Shown one piece after another: positions 1 through 8,385 of a DNA stretch of 21,128 bases (its first letter is position 1; the number at the start of each line of letters is the position of its first letter). The position numbers and the translations under genes were made by a program. Source of the stretch: CAZQEZ01 sp964592475 (GTDB lineage Bacteria; Bacteroidota; Bacteroidia; Cytophagales; Cyclobacteriaceae); contig CAZQEZ010000077.1 in the NCBI GenBank assembly GCA_964592475.1, forward strand, positions 1 through 21,128, written 5' to 3'. Below the pieces are notes generated by a model. That model was not told the origin of the DNA and made no database searches. It was given only the letters and a program-made list of their open reading frames with translations.

Positions 1-123
1 GTCTTCCGCTCCTACCTCCTTGCTCTACTTTGCTCGACCGCAAGAAGTATTGAGCGCTGGCATGGTGTTATTTTTGTTTTAATTTATGCCGCCTATCTTT
101 ATTATCTAATCCAAAGAGGATAA
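1..123 (+). CDS. Probable calcium/sodium antiporter, C-terminal end only (cut by window edge)
   Basis: Frame 1 is open from the first base to a TAA at 121-123, giving 40 residues that begin inside the gene. The pattern is a basic/acidic linker (RSIERWHG) followed by a hydrophobic helix ending AAYLYYLI. That resembles the last transmembrane segment of CaCA-family Na+/Ca2+ exchangers (YrbG type), which typically end with a 'R-x-E-G-hydrophobic-YxxYL' stretch. The stop lies only 9 bases before the pabB start, so the two are probably co-transcribed, and the pabB ribosome-binding region overlaps the end of this frame. The family call rests on a short tail and could be wrong; some multi-pass inner-membrane protein is the safer reading. 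Confidence 0.5.
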   Translation, partial: VFRSYLLALLCSTARSIERWHGVIFVLIYAAYLYYLIQRG

Positions 124-132
124 CATTAGCCT

Positions 133-1116
133 ATGAGAGAATTAATGAATAAGTTAGGAAGGCAGCAAATACCATTTTTGTTTATACTTGATTATGATTT
201 AAAAAAACCGTTCATTATTCCCATAAATGAACTTGATGATTCTATTTTATTTTCATTTCCCAACAAACCTTCTTTAAAAATAATCCCTCAAATGGCTAAT
301 GAGAAAATCTTTTTCGAAAAATTTCCGATTGCATTAGATACTTATGCGCAAGCTTTCTCAAAAGTTGTTGATCAACAGAAAAAAGGGAATTCTTATTTGG
401 CAAACCTGACTTTCCCTACTCCGATTAAGACTAATTTGTCTTTAAAAGATATATTTTTGAAAAGTAACGCTCCTTACAAATTACTATTTAAAGATGAATT
501 TACTGTTTTCTCACCGGAATCTTTTGTGAAAATACGCGATGGAATAATTTCCTCTTATCCTATGAAAGGAACTATTGAAGCAAATGAATCGAATGCCAAG
601 GAAAAAATATTAAATAATTTTAAAGAAGCTGCGGAACACGCTACAATTGTAGACCTGATAAGGAATGACTTAAGTAAGGTTGCAAAAAAAGTAGCAGTAA
701 CACGATATCGTTATTTGGATTTGGTAGATAGTTTTGATAAGCGATTGTACCAGGTTAGTTCAGAAATTACCGGTGAATTAGCAAACAACTTTTCAGCTAA
801 TATCGGCGATATAATTTATTCGCTTTTACCTGCGGGCTCCATTTCCGGGGCTCCTAAAGCTAAAACCATGGAAATAATTCGTGAGGCAGAAATAGATTCC
901 AGAGGTTACTATTCCGGGGTGTTTGGGGTATTTGATGGGGTAAATCTGAATAGTGCTGTAATGATCCGGTTTATTGAGAAAAAGGAAGGCCAAATGATTT
1001 ATAGAAGCGGTGGTGGTATCACAGCTAATAGCAACCTGGCTAAGGAATATCAGGAAATGATCGACAAAATTTACCTGCCTTTTGTGAATGAACAGGTTCC
1101 CAACGAGGTTGAATAA
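133..1116 (+). CDS. pabB: Aminodeoxychorismate synthase component I (PabB), short form
   Basis: This 327-residue member of the chorismate-utilising enzyme family is expected to convert chorismate plus ammonia to 4-amino-4-deoxychorismate for p-aminobenzoate and folate synthesis in the cytosol. Visible signatures are PMKGT at residues 143-147, with the lysine (K145) that PabB uses as its active-site nucleophile; EHATIVDLIRND at 168-179; and PAGSISGAPK at 233-242. At 327 residues it lacks the long N-terminal domain of the roughly 450-residue E. coli PabB, which is common for Bacteroidota. An AGAGGA at 115-120 lies 12 bases before the ATG; the internal ATG at 145 is less likely. No pabA amidotransferase or pabC lyase follows; the next gene is a glycosidase. 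A salicylate or isochorismate synthase is unlikely because of the PMKGT lysine. Confidence 0.9.
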   Translation: MRELMNKLGRQQIPFLFILDYDLKKPFIIPINELDDSILFSFPNKPSLKIIPQMANEKIFFEKFPIALDTYAQAFSKVVDQQKKGNSYLANLTFPTPIKTNLSLKDIFLKSNAPYKLLFKDEFTVFSPESFVKIRDGIISSYPMKGTIEANESNAKEKILNNFKEAAEHATIVDLIRNDLSKVAKKVAVTRYRYLDLVDSFDKRLYQVSSEITGELANNFSANIGDIIYSLLPAGSISGAPKAKTMEIIREAEIDSRGYYSGVFGVFDGVNLNSAVMIRFIEKKEGQMIYRSGGGITANSNLAKEYQEMIDKIYLPFVNEQVPNEVE

Positions 1117-1128
1117 TCATCTCACCTC

Positions 1129-1145
1129 TTTGCTTATCAAGCAAA
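1129..1145 (+). terminator. Small hairpin after pabB, possible terminator
   Basis: TTTGCTT and AAGCAAA pair perfectly (7 bp) around the loop ATC, 12 bases past the pabB stop. The following sequence is AT-rich but has no real T-run, so termination here is plausible rather than shown. Confidence 0.3.
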
Positions 1146-1199
1146 ATTAATTCATAAGCATAAATAGCTATTATATAAAAATAAAAACTCCTGATTTTA

Positions 1200-1231
1200 T
1201 AAATGTAAATTATACATATTTACTACATTTA
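1200..1231. promoter_or_regulatory. Operator-like nested inverted repeat upstream of the beta-galactosidase
   Basis: TAAATGTA (1200-1207) and TACATTTA (1224-1231) are perfect inverted half-sites 16 bases apart. A second pair, GTAAAT (1205-1210) and ATTTAC (1218-1223), nests inside. The element ends 28 bases before the GH2 start codon, where a dimeric repressor or activator could act. In a region this AT-rich some palindromes arise by chance, so the regulatory role is inferred from symmetry and placement. Confidence 0.35.
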
Positions 1232-1259
1232 CAAAACAGTAATTTAGATACCCGAAATT

Positions 1260-4200
1260 ATGAAAATTTACCAAATTACTTCTATAAACGTATTATTACT
1301 TTTATTATCAATAAATTTTGTCGCTCAATCTCAATTGAAAGATTGGGAAAACCCTCGAATTTTTGAAATTAATCAAACACCACAACATGTGCCGCTTATA
1401 CCTTTTCAATCCAGAGCAGATGCCATTATTAATGACCCATCATCTGCTGAGTTTTATCTCAGTTTAAATGGTGATTGGAAATTTCAATTGGTAGATTCAC
1501 CAGAAAAAGTACCGGACAATTTTTTTTCACCCCAATACAATGTTGAAAAGTGGGCTACATTGCCTGTTCCAAGTAATTGGCAAATGCATGGTTATGATTA
1601 TCCCAAGTTCAGAAATATTAGCCAAACATTTCCTGGTAAGCCCCCCTACCCGCCTACTCATAACCCTACCGGAATTTATGTCAAAGAATTTACGCTACCG
1701 GTAACCTGGCAATCCAGACAGGTTTTTCTCCATTTTGAAGGGGTAAAATCTGCATCATATGTTTGGATCAATGGCCAAAAAGTAGGTTATAATCAAGGAG
1801 GGATGGAGCCTGCTGAGTTTGATATTAGCAGCTATTTAAAAGTAGGTAAAAATCATATGGCTGTGCAAGTAATGCGATACAGTGATGGTACTTATCTGGA
1901 AAATCAAGATATGTGGCGTTTATCCGGTATATACCGTCCGGTGTATTTATTTGCTGCCCCCAAAGTGCATATGCGCGATTATTATGTAGTTACTGATTTC
2001 GATGAAAATTACCAGGATGCTACCTTAGTTACTCAAGTAGAAGTGGTTACTTATCAGAATACCCAAATAAACGGTGAAAAAATACAGGTCACTTTGCTAG
2101 ACTCAAATAATGAGATTGCCGGCAAAATCCAGGAAATTCCAGCAAAGGCAGGACTGGTCAACATCAAGCTAAGCATAAAAAATCCTAAAAAGTGGTCAGC
2201 TGAAAAACCTTACCTCTATACATTGCTTATGGAAATGCTAGATGCAAATGGAGGTGTTGTAGAGGCTTACAGTCATAAAACTGGTTTTAGGGAAGTAGAA
2301 GTGAAAGATCGCGTGCTACTGGTCAACGGAAAACCAGTAAAGCTGAATGGTGTGAACAGTCATGTGCAGCATCCTGAACATGGTAAAGCCATGCCGGTGG
2401 AAACTATGCGCCAGGATTTAAATATACTTAAAAAGTTCAATGTAAATTGCGTACGTACATCGCATTATCCTCCTAATAAAGAATATTTGCAGCTGGCAGA
2501 TGAAATTGGTATGTACATAATAGATGAAGCCGGCACCGAGAGTCATAACAACATATACTTAAGTGCGCTACCCGAATGGCGCAACCAATTTGTAGACCGT
2601 GGAGTGAAGATGGTATTGCGTGATAGAAATCACCCCAGTATCATTTTCTGGAGTGCTGGTAACGAAGCCGGAGTGGGTAATAGCTTGAAAGACTTGATCG
2701 ATACCTGTAAAATAATTGACCCCAGTCGCCAGGATTGGATGTACGGGGGCAATACTTTTCAAATTCCGTTCGAGGATATTATCGGTCCCAGATATTGGCT
2801 TCCCTGGGAAGTGCAACAATTGGCCGAACAGCCCATTAGCGAAGACCCCCGCCCTTCCTTTATGGACGAATATTTATCCGTTACCGGAAATGCTCTCGGA
2901 GGACTGGACGAGTATTGGGAATTGATAGAGAAATATCCCAGGTTAAGCGGTGGTGCTATTTGGGATTTTATAAGTCCTGGACTAGATTGGCCGCTTCGTC
3001 AATTCAAGGATCTTTCAGGAAATCAGAATAATGGTATTGCAATGGGTAGAGGCCATCTTGCTGACTATAAAGGAGGCAAAGCCTTCTACTTGAGCGGCCA
3101 TGATGAATGGATCGAGTTTTATCGATCCAAAAGTCTGGACATTATTGGTAACTCAATTACTATAGCGTTTGATGTGAAACCCGGCGATTGGATGGATATT
3201 AACAACTTCGTGGTAAAAGGTAGTCATCAATTTGGTGTTAGTCAATTTCATCCCGATTCTTTATCGTTTTATATTTTTGACGATGATCATATTACCGCAT
3301 CAGCACTAGTACCAAGTAATTGGTTTAACAATTGGCACCAAGTGTTAGCATCTTACAATGGTGATGAGTTGAAATTGTTTATTGATGGAGAAATGGTAGC
3401 CATGAAAAATCACCAGGGATCAATCACCAATAATCCTTACCCCTTAAATATTGGCCGCAACATGACCACCCAAGACCAGGGCGAATGGAACGGTTACCTT
3501 GCCCACGCAACTATTGATAACTTATTAATTGATGAGCAGGCGCTTACGCCGGATGATATTAAGAATTTTGATAATATAGCCAAAAACGCAGCACTGGCAT
3601 TGAATTTTGACAATCTGGAAGAAATTGGTACTTATTATAACATGGGATTAGGAGCAAGATCTTATGGGCTAATATGGCCCGATAGAACAATACAACCAGA
3701 AATGCATCAATTGAAAAAATCAGGACAACCTGTATTAATGGAAATGATTGATGATAAAGAAGGCTTGTTTTCCATTGTAAACAGGTATGATTTTACCAAT
3801 TTGAATGAATTAACCCAAAGTTGGAAAATTACTGCTGAAGAAAACACACTTCAGGAAGGCGAGATAAACTGGGATGTGGACCCGGGCGATAGTAGCAAAG
3901 TTAAAATCAAATGGGATAATTTAGAAAATATCAAAAAAGAGGTTTTGCTTACTGTTTCATTCCATTTAAAAGAAGATAAACCATGGGCTAAAAAAGGATA
4001 CGAGGTAGCTTTTGCTCAATTTATAATAAAAAAAGCTGAAAGCAAACCTATGTCTTTGTCTAGAGATTTGGAAGTAAAATCAGAAGATCTTGAGCATAAA
4101 ATAATAGTATCAGGTGAGCATTTTAAATATGAATTTAGTAAGCAAGAAGGAGCAATTCATAGCCTAAAAATTGCCGGTAAAGAAATGTTAATTACCAGTC

Positions 4201-4985
4201 CGAAATTAAATGTATGGCATGCCCCCACCAGCAATGAAACAGACCCGTGGAATGGATGGCGATTAAATCCCATAGAAATGACTCCTGCTCAAGGGAAGAG
4301 CATTAGTAACCATTGGCGTACTTATGGAATCCACAATATTAAAGAAGAAGTCAAAAGTTTTGAGGTTTTTGAATTGACAAATTTGGTGCGCGTTAAAATA
4401 AAAACACTCACCACATTTCAAAATAATCAGGGTGGATTTGAGAACCAATACCAATATGATATTAACGGTAATGGCCAAATATTGCTAAACCACAAAATAA
4501 CGCCCACCGGTAAAGTACCAGTTTTCCTGCCAAAAACAGGAATCACCTTTTCATTAGCACCGGAGTTTTCACACACCAAGTATTATGGCCGCGGCCCTTT
4601 CGAAAATTATCCTGATCGTAAAACAGCTGCCAGAATCGGCTATTATCAACTTTCTGCCGCTGATTATTATGTACCCTATCTTATACCTCAGGAACATGGC
4701 AATCGCTCGGATGTGCGGTGGGCAGCAATAACCGATGATAAGGGGACAGGATTGAAAATATCGATGCAAACGCCATTTCATTGGTCTGTAAGTGAGTATG
4801 ATTTGGATAATTTGACCAGGGCATTATTTCCTTTTCAACTACAAAAGCAAAAACAGGTAACAGTAAATATCGATTACGAAGTATCGGGTGTGGGTGAAAC
4901 TGCAACTTTGATTTTGCCTGCTTATCGGGTAACGCCAAAAATAATAGAAAGAACAATTAATATTACGCCATTGGTAGGTAATTGA
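1260..4985 (+). CDS. Secreted LacZ-type GH2 beta-galactosidase with inserted LamG domain
   Basis: A 1241-residue exported glycosidase. A signal peptide (hydrophobic stretch to about residue 20, cleavage near AQS) is followed by the GH2 sugar-binding domain (about 60-235), an Ig-like domain (about 235-345), the TIM barrel, and a C-terminal Bgal_small_N-type domain (about 950-1235). E469 in WSAGNEAG is the expected acid/base. E537 in FMDEYLSVTGN is the expected nucleophile, matching LacZ 'CEYAH'; GVNSHVQHPEHG and YPRLSGGAIWDF also align with LacZ. The main oddity is about 190 residues inserted at roughly 582-770, between WDFISPGLDW and GLIWPDRTIQPE. These look like a LamG/concanavalin lectin fold (FYLSG, FVVKGS, LKLFIDGE, NIGRN) and explain the extra length over LacZ (about 1020). 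Export and the lectin insert suggest cleavage of galactose-containing polymers or oligomers outside the cytoplasm. The exact substrate cannot be read from the sequence. It appears monocistronic. Confidence 0.9.
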   Translation: MKIYQITSINVLLLLLSINFVAQSQLKDWENPRIFEINQTPQHVPLIPFQSRADAIINDPSSAEFYLSLNGDWKFQLVDSPEKVPDNFFSPQYNVEKWATLPVPSNWQMHGYDYPKFRNISQTFPGKPPYPPTHNPTGIYVKEFTLPVTWQSRQVFLHFEGVKSASYVWINGQKVGYNQGGMEPAEFDISSYLKVGKNHMAVQVMRYSDGTYLENQDMWRLSGIYRPVYLFAAPKVHMRDYYVVTDFDENYQDATLVTQVEVVTYQNTQINGEKIQVTLLDSNNEIAGKIQEIPAKAGLVNIKLSIKNPKKWSAEKPYLYTLLMEMLDANGGVVEAYSHKTGFREVEVKDRVLLVNGKPVKLNGVNSHVQHPEHGKAMPVETMRQDLNILKKFNVNCVRTSHYPPNKEYLQLADEIGMYIIDEAGTESHNNIYLSALPEWRNQFVDRGVKMVLRDRNHPSIIFWSAGNEAGVGNSLKDLIDTCKIIDPSRQDWMYGGNTFQIPFEDIIGPRYWLPWEVQQLAEQPISEDPRPSFMDEYLSVTGNALGGLDEYWELIEKYPRLSGGAIWDFISPGLDWPLRQFKDLSGNQNNGIAMGRGHLADYKGGKAFYLSGHDEWIEFYRSKSLDIIGNSITIAFDVKPGDWMDINNFVVKGSHQFGVSQFHPDSLSFYIFDDDHITASALVPSNWFNNWHQVLASYNGDELKLFIDGEMVAMKNHQGSITNNPYPLNIGRNMTTQDQGEWNGYLAHATIDNLLIDEQALTPDDIKNFDNIAKNAALALNFDNLEEIGTYYNMGLGARSYGLIWPDRTIQPEMHQLKKSGQPVLMEMIDDKEGLFSIVNRYDFTNLNELTQSWKITAEENTLQEGEINWDVDPGDSSKVKIKWDNLENIKKEVLLTVSFHLKEDKPWAKKGYEVAFAQFIIKKAESKPMSLSRDLEVKSEDLEHKIIVSGEHFKYEFSKQEGAIHSLKIAGKEMLITSPKLNVWHAPTSNETDPWNGWRLNPIEMTPAQGKSISNHWRTYGIHNIKEEVKSFEVFELTNLVRVKIKTLTTFQNNQGGFENQYQYDINGNGQILLNHKITPTGKVPVFLPKTGITFSLAPEFSHTKYYGRGPFENYPDRKTAARIGYYQLSAADYYVPYLIPQEHGNRSDVRWAAITDDKGTGLKISMQTPFHWSVSEYDLDNLTRALFPFQLQKQKQVTVNIDYEVSGVGETATLILPAYRVTPKIIERTINITPLVGN

Positions 4986-5018
4986 GCAGTGATATTGTAA
5001 GGTGATAATTACTGACTT

Positions 5019-5510
5019 CTAAATGAGATCCAGCAAGCGCAGAAATTCAGCTTTCTGGTCATTATTTTCAAATGCTCGCTCAGGAATGATAATAGCAGCA
5101 GATTGATTAGTAAATAAATACAAACAATCATTTGATTGCTCAAGCTTATTAAAGCTATATTTGTCGTATAGTTTTTCCCCTTGTTCAAAATAGTAAACTA
5201 CCTGATGGTCAGTCACTTCTAAAGCACGATGTCCAGTCAATTTGGGGTTTTTCTTTACCAATCTTTTAATATTAAAATCAAGTAATCGATTACTTCCCCA
5301 CATGATAAAATAAAAAAATATAGCAGTTATAAGCACAATTATAAGTGTGCTGGGATTAAAGTTTCCCCAGGATTTATAAATAATGTAAACCAGAAAGAAA
5401 GCAAATATTACCAAAGGAAAAACTTTACGGCTTATTTTAGCAGTACGATTGATCATATGCTTATTAAAACCAATCAAGTCTCTTTCGGTAAGTTCAAAAT
5501 TTATTTTCAT
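5019..5510 (-). CDS. YcxB-like membrane protein
   Basis: This 163-residue protein has two closely spaced membrane helices (about 29-45 and 54-73), followed by a cytosolic beta-rich tail (ALEVTDHQVVYYFEQGEKLYDKYSFNKLE), the layout of YcxB-family proteins (PF14317). Their function is unknown. It starts at an ATG about 80 bases past the comB stop on the same strand, so it could be the last gene of the gcvT-comB transcript. It converges with the beta-galactosidase, with 33 bases between the stops. No catalytic motif is visible. Confidence 0.7.
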   Translation of the reverse strand: MKINFELTERDLIGFNKHMINRTAKISRKVFPLVIFAFFLVYIIYKSWGNFNPSTLIIVLITAIFFYFIMWGSNRLLDFNIKRLVKKNPKLTGHRALEVTDHQVVYYFEQGEKLYDKYSFNKLEQSNDCLYLFTNQSAAIIIPERAFENNDQKAEFLRLLDLI

Positions 5511-5591
5511 AAATGCAGGATTAAGAATATTAATGTACTAATTATCTGCCTATCAACTAAATGATATAAGATTTTTAAATTCTTTTTAGTT

Positions 5592-6293
5592 TCAAATTTT
5601 TTGAATTTCAAAGCGGTCAATTTTAGCCAAAAAATCAAATTTATCCACTTGCAAGCAAAACTTTATGTCTTGTCCGAATCCTAAATTAAATAACCGCTGA
5701 GCATGTACACCTTTTTTTAACAAACTAAATAAGTCTTGCTTGTTATGCTGATAAAGGTGCCTGGATAGAAAACATTCGTCACTATTACTTTCAAAATTTT
5801 TCAAACCGGCAAGCATTGCACCTGCAAACACGGTATCTTCCATGCTTAACGTACCATGCGAACCGGAGCATAATAGTAAAACATTATCGTCTTGTTGACT
5901 GATGTAATTGAGGGTGGCTGTTTTATTGAGAAAGCAAGCGGTGAAAATGCTTTTTGCTCCCTGAGCAGCAGCAATAGCACGCGTACCATTGCTCGTGGTA
6001 ATTACTATACGTTTTCCGCCAACTTTTTCAGGCTCGTAATCAAAAGGGGAATTTCCCAGATCAAATCCGGGTAGCTGCTCACCTTTTCTTTCTCCGGCTG
6101 CAAGATAGTTATTACGTTGTTTTTCCTTAGCTTCATCCGGATCAGTAACTGCCAGAAAATGCTCCACGCCATTGGCAAGTCCAGTAATTATAGCTGATGA
6201 TGCCCGAAAAATATCGATCACCACTACAATTTTATTTTTCACCATTTCCGGCTCTATAAGTTCCGGTAGTAAGCAAACATCTACTTTTCTCAC
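5592..6293 (-). CDS. comB: ComB family 2-phosphosulfolactate phosphatase
   Basis: A 233-residue match to the ComB family (PF04029), Mg2+-dependent phosphatases that convert 2-phospho-3-sulfolactate to 3-sulfolactate. That step belongs to coenzyme M synthesis in methanogens; the bacterial role is uncertain. Family motifs are visible in order: VIDIFRASSAI (25-35), GERKGEQLPGFDLGNSP (67-83), TTSNGTRAI (99-107) and CSGSHGTLSMEDTVFAG (about 142-158). The start is a GTG only 6 bases after the gcvT stop, so translation is probably coupled to gcvT; starting there gives a full N-terminal strand (RKVDVCLLPEL). No comA partner lies nearby, so the true substrate may be another phosphorylated hydroxy acid. 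Family assignment is strong, physiological reaction weak. Confidence 0.88.
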   Translation of the reverse strand: MRKVDVCLLPELIEPEMVKNKIVVVIDIFRASSAIITGLANGVEHFLAVTDPDEAKEKQRNNYLAAGERKGEQLPGFDLGNSPFDYEPEKVGGKRIVITTSNGTRAIAAAQGAKSIFTACFLNKTATLNYISQQDDNVLLLCSGSHGTLSMEDTVFAGAMLAGLKNFESNSDECFLSRHLYQHNKQDLFSLLKKGVHAQRLFNLGFGQDIKFCLQVDKFDFLAKIDRFEIQKI

Positions 6294-6299
6294 AGCTCG

Positions 6300-7388
6300 T
6301 TAATCTTTATAAATAGGAAGTTTTACCAATTCTGCAAGCAGCATTTTATTCCTTACTTTTATATAAATTTTATTGCCGGCTTTAGCTAATTCTTTTTTTA
6401 TGTAGCCAAGCCCAATCCCCTTGTTCATCATGGGTGATTGCGAGCCACTGGTTACCGTGCCAATTTTATTTTCATCTTCATCATAAATCTCATATCCTTG
6501 GCGGGGAATTCCTCTATCGATCATTTCAAAACCTACCAATTTGCGAGTGATTCCTTCTTCTTTTTGCTTACGAATAAAATCTGCACCTACAAAATCCGTA
6601 TCAAGTTTGGTTATCCAACCTAAACCAGCTTCCAACGGAGAGGTATCATCGGTAATATCGTTGCCATACAAGCAAAGGCCTTTTTCAAGGCGAAGCGTAT
6701 CCCTGGCACCTAGACCTACCGGCAGAATACCTTCTTCCTTACCGGCATCCATGATCTTATTCCATACTTTTTCTGCCGATTCATTAGGCACATAAAGTTC
6801 AAAGCCACCTGCTCCTGTATATCCGGTGGCAGAAATGATAACTTCCGGCGCATCGGCAAACACATTTTGGCGGAAATGGTAATATTCTACCGTGCTTAAA
6901 TCTTCAGGAGTTAATTTTTGACAAACTTGCTGCGCATTAGGACCTTGCACTGCAAAAAGAGAAGTGCGATCGGAGATGTTTTCCAATTCTACTTTAAACT
7001 TGTTTTGGCTATTGATCCAATTCCAGTCTTTTTCAATGTTGCTGGCATTTACCACTAGCATAAAGTAATCCTTTTTAAATTGATAAATAAGGAAGTCATC
7101 AACTATACCTCCTTTTTCGTTTGGTAGACATGAATATTGAGCTTTACCGTCATAAAGTTTTGTAGCATCATTGGAGCTAACCCATTGAATAAGCTTAGCG
7201 GCTTCTGGGCCTCTTATTAAAAATTCACCCATGTGAGATACATCAAAAATGCCTACATTGGTACGTACTGATTTATGTTCTTCTATTAAAGATGAATACT
7301 TTAAAGGCATATTGTATCCTGCAAATGGAACCATCTGTGCGCCAAGTGATTTATGGATATTATTAAGAGCAACTTGTTTAAGAGACAT
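6300..7388 (-). CDS. gcvT: Glycine cleavage system aminomethyltransferase (T protein)
   Basis: This 362-residue enzyme moves the methylene group from aminomethyl-lipoyl H protein to tetrahydrofolate and releases ammonia. Family marks include AGYNMPLKYSS (about 23-33), GIFDVSHMGEF (46-56), GGIVDDFLIYQ (93-103, holding the conserved catalytic aspartate region), TGYTGAGGFELYVP, and GLGARDTLRLEKGLCLYGND. The reading frame extends 12 codons further, but that would start at a TTG lying inside a good -7 box. The internal ATG at 7388, preceded by AAGAAG, gives the usual family N-terminus (MSLKQVALNN). It heads a probable gcvT-comB operon. The other glycine cleavage genes (gcvH, gcvP) are not in the window. 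Confidence 0.95.
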   Translation of the reverse strand: MSLKQVALNNIHKSLGAQMVPFAGYNMPLKYSSLIEEHKSVRTNVGIFDVSHMGEFLIRGPEAAKLIQWVSSNDATKLYDGKAQYSCLPNEKGGIVDDFLIYQFKKDYFMLVVNASNIEKDWNWINSQNKFKVELENISDRTSLFAVQGPNAQQVCQKLTPEDLSTVEYYHFRQNVFADAPEVIISATGYTGAGGFELYVPNESAEKVWNKIMDAGKEEGILPVGLGARDTLRLEKGLCLYGNDITDDTSPLEAGLGWITKLDTDFVGADFIRKQKEEGITRKLVGFEMIDRGIPRQGYEIYDEDENKIGTVTSGSQSPMMNKGIGLGYIKKELAKAGNKIYIKVRNKMLLAELVKLPIYKD

Positions 7389-7421
7389 ATCTTCTTGTTC
7401 AATTAAAAAAATTAAGAGCTG

Positions 7422-7429
7422 CAAAACTA
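7422..7429 (-). promoter_or_regulatory. Bacteroidota -7 element for gcvT
   Basis: On the minus strand this reads TAGTTTTG, a perfect match to the Bacteroidota primary-sigma -7 consensus TAnnTTTG, about 34 bases before the chosen gcvT ATG. No clean TTTG -33 element lies at the usual spacing; the nearest is an ATTG about 23 bases upstream. Confidence 0.4.
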
Positions 7430-7484
7430 TATAATTATTGCTTTCTCACTAGCAATAATAAAAATAATCCTCTTCTAAATTTGA

Positions 7485-7736
7485 TTATTTACTCAACTGT
7501 AAATGGTTTTCCTCTTTAGCAATTAAACTCGAGGCGAGCATGACTGCATTAATATCCAAATGGTCTGTCCAGGTATTACCATCTCTGTTATTCGGTTGGC
7601 ACCAAAAGTTATCTATCTGGTCAGATAGATTATAATAATTGCTCAGTAACTCTCCTTCAGGAGCGTATTTAGATATTGTATTTTGATGTTGTTTTATGAT
7701 TCGTAATTTTGTGAATCCATATAAAAGTTTAAAAAG
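7485..7736 (-). pseudogene. Orphan C-terminal coding remnant without a start codon, function unknown
   Basis: Between pcm and gcvT the minus strand is open for about 83 codons (stop at 7487-7485), with amino-acid use like real protein, for example PEGELLSNYYNLSDQIDNFW and WTDHLDINAVMLASSLIAKE. No ATG or GTG occurs before the late methionine in NAVMLASS, and the frame is closed upstream 20 bases after the pcm stop. This fits the 3' end of a larger gene whose 5' part was deleted. I do not recognise the family. It could also be chance, but 83 open codons rich in W, D, N and Q in AT-rich DNA make that less likely. Confidence 0.35.
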
Positions 7737-7755
7737 TTATTTTTTTATTGAAAAA

Positions 7756-8385
7756 TCAAGTCTGCGATGCGATTCCTGTCATAGGAACGAAGCGTACAGG
7801 GTGTAATTTCCGTTGTTTAAAAATTTTATCATCCTGCTTCTCTAGTAAAATTAAATCCTGAGCAGATTTTCCTATTGGTGCTAATAATCGCCCACCTATT
7901 TTTAATTGATTTTTCAATGGTTCAGGGACTTTAGCCGGGGCAGCAGTCAAAATAATAGCATCAAAAGGAGCTTTTTCTCTCCATCCTTCAAAGCCATCAT
8001 CAAATTTTGTTGTTATGTTATTGTAGTTGGTCTTACTCAGATTTTCCTTAGCTAAATTGGCTAACCATTCTATTATTTCAATGCTATATACATGATCAAC
8101 TATTCTGGATAAAACGGCCGCATTATAACCACAACCGGTTCCTATTTCTAACACTTTTTCATCTGCTTTTAAATGTAGTGCCTGTGCCATGTAGGCCACA
8201 ATGTAAGGCTGACTAATAGTTTGATTTTTTCCTATTGGCAATGGGCCATCGTCATAGGTTTTGTCCCAATGTTCTTCTGGTACAAATAATTTTCTGTCTA
8301 CTTCTTGCATCGCTTTAAGAACGTTCTCATCGTTAATATCCCGATTTTTTATATGTTCTTCTAGCATAATTTCTTTTGATGTCAT
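7756..8385 (-). CDS. pcm: Protein-L-isoaspartate O-methyltransferase
   Basis: A 209-residue SAM-dependent methyltransferase that methylates L-isoaspartyl residues in aged proteins so they can revert to aspartate. Visible marks are QTISQP (55-60, substrate-side motif), VLEIGTGCGY (78-87, SAM-binding motif I), the acidic SIEIIEWLA stretch after strand 2, ILTAAPAKVPEPL (motif II region), and FVPMTG near the C-terminus, as in the PIMT family. Length is normal. AGAAGAA lies a few bases before the ATG, supporting this start over the ATG seven codons in. It appears to be its own transcription unit, with roughly 300 bases of non-coding DNA upstream. Confidence 0.94.
   Translation of the reverse strand: MTSKEIMLEEHIKNRDINDENVLKAMQEVDRKLFVPEEHWDKTYDDGPLPIGKNQTISQPYIVAYMAQALHLKADEKVLEIGTGCGYNAAVLSRIVDHVYSIEIIEWLANLAKENLSKTNYNNITTKFDDGFEGWREKAPFDAIILTAAPAKVPEPLKNQLKIGGRLLAPIGKSAQDLILLEKQDDKIFKQRKLHPVRFVPMTGIASQT

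Noticed and set aside
2568..2819. Minus-strand open frame inside the GH2 gene
   Set aside because: Shadow of a strongly supported coding region; it covers the conserved active-site segment in the wrong strand.
4681..4956. 91-codon minus-strand open frame at the 3' end of the GH2 gene
   Set aside because: Lies wholly inside the Bgal_small_N-type domain and has no independent start signals.
4987..5014. Terminator hairpin between the GH2 and YcxB-like genes (CAGTGAT/ATTACTG)
   Set aside because: Seven-base stem with an internal mismatch and no T-run on either strand.
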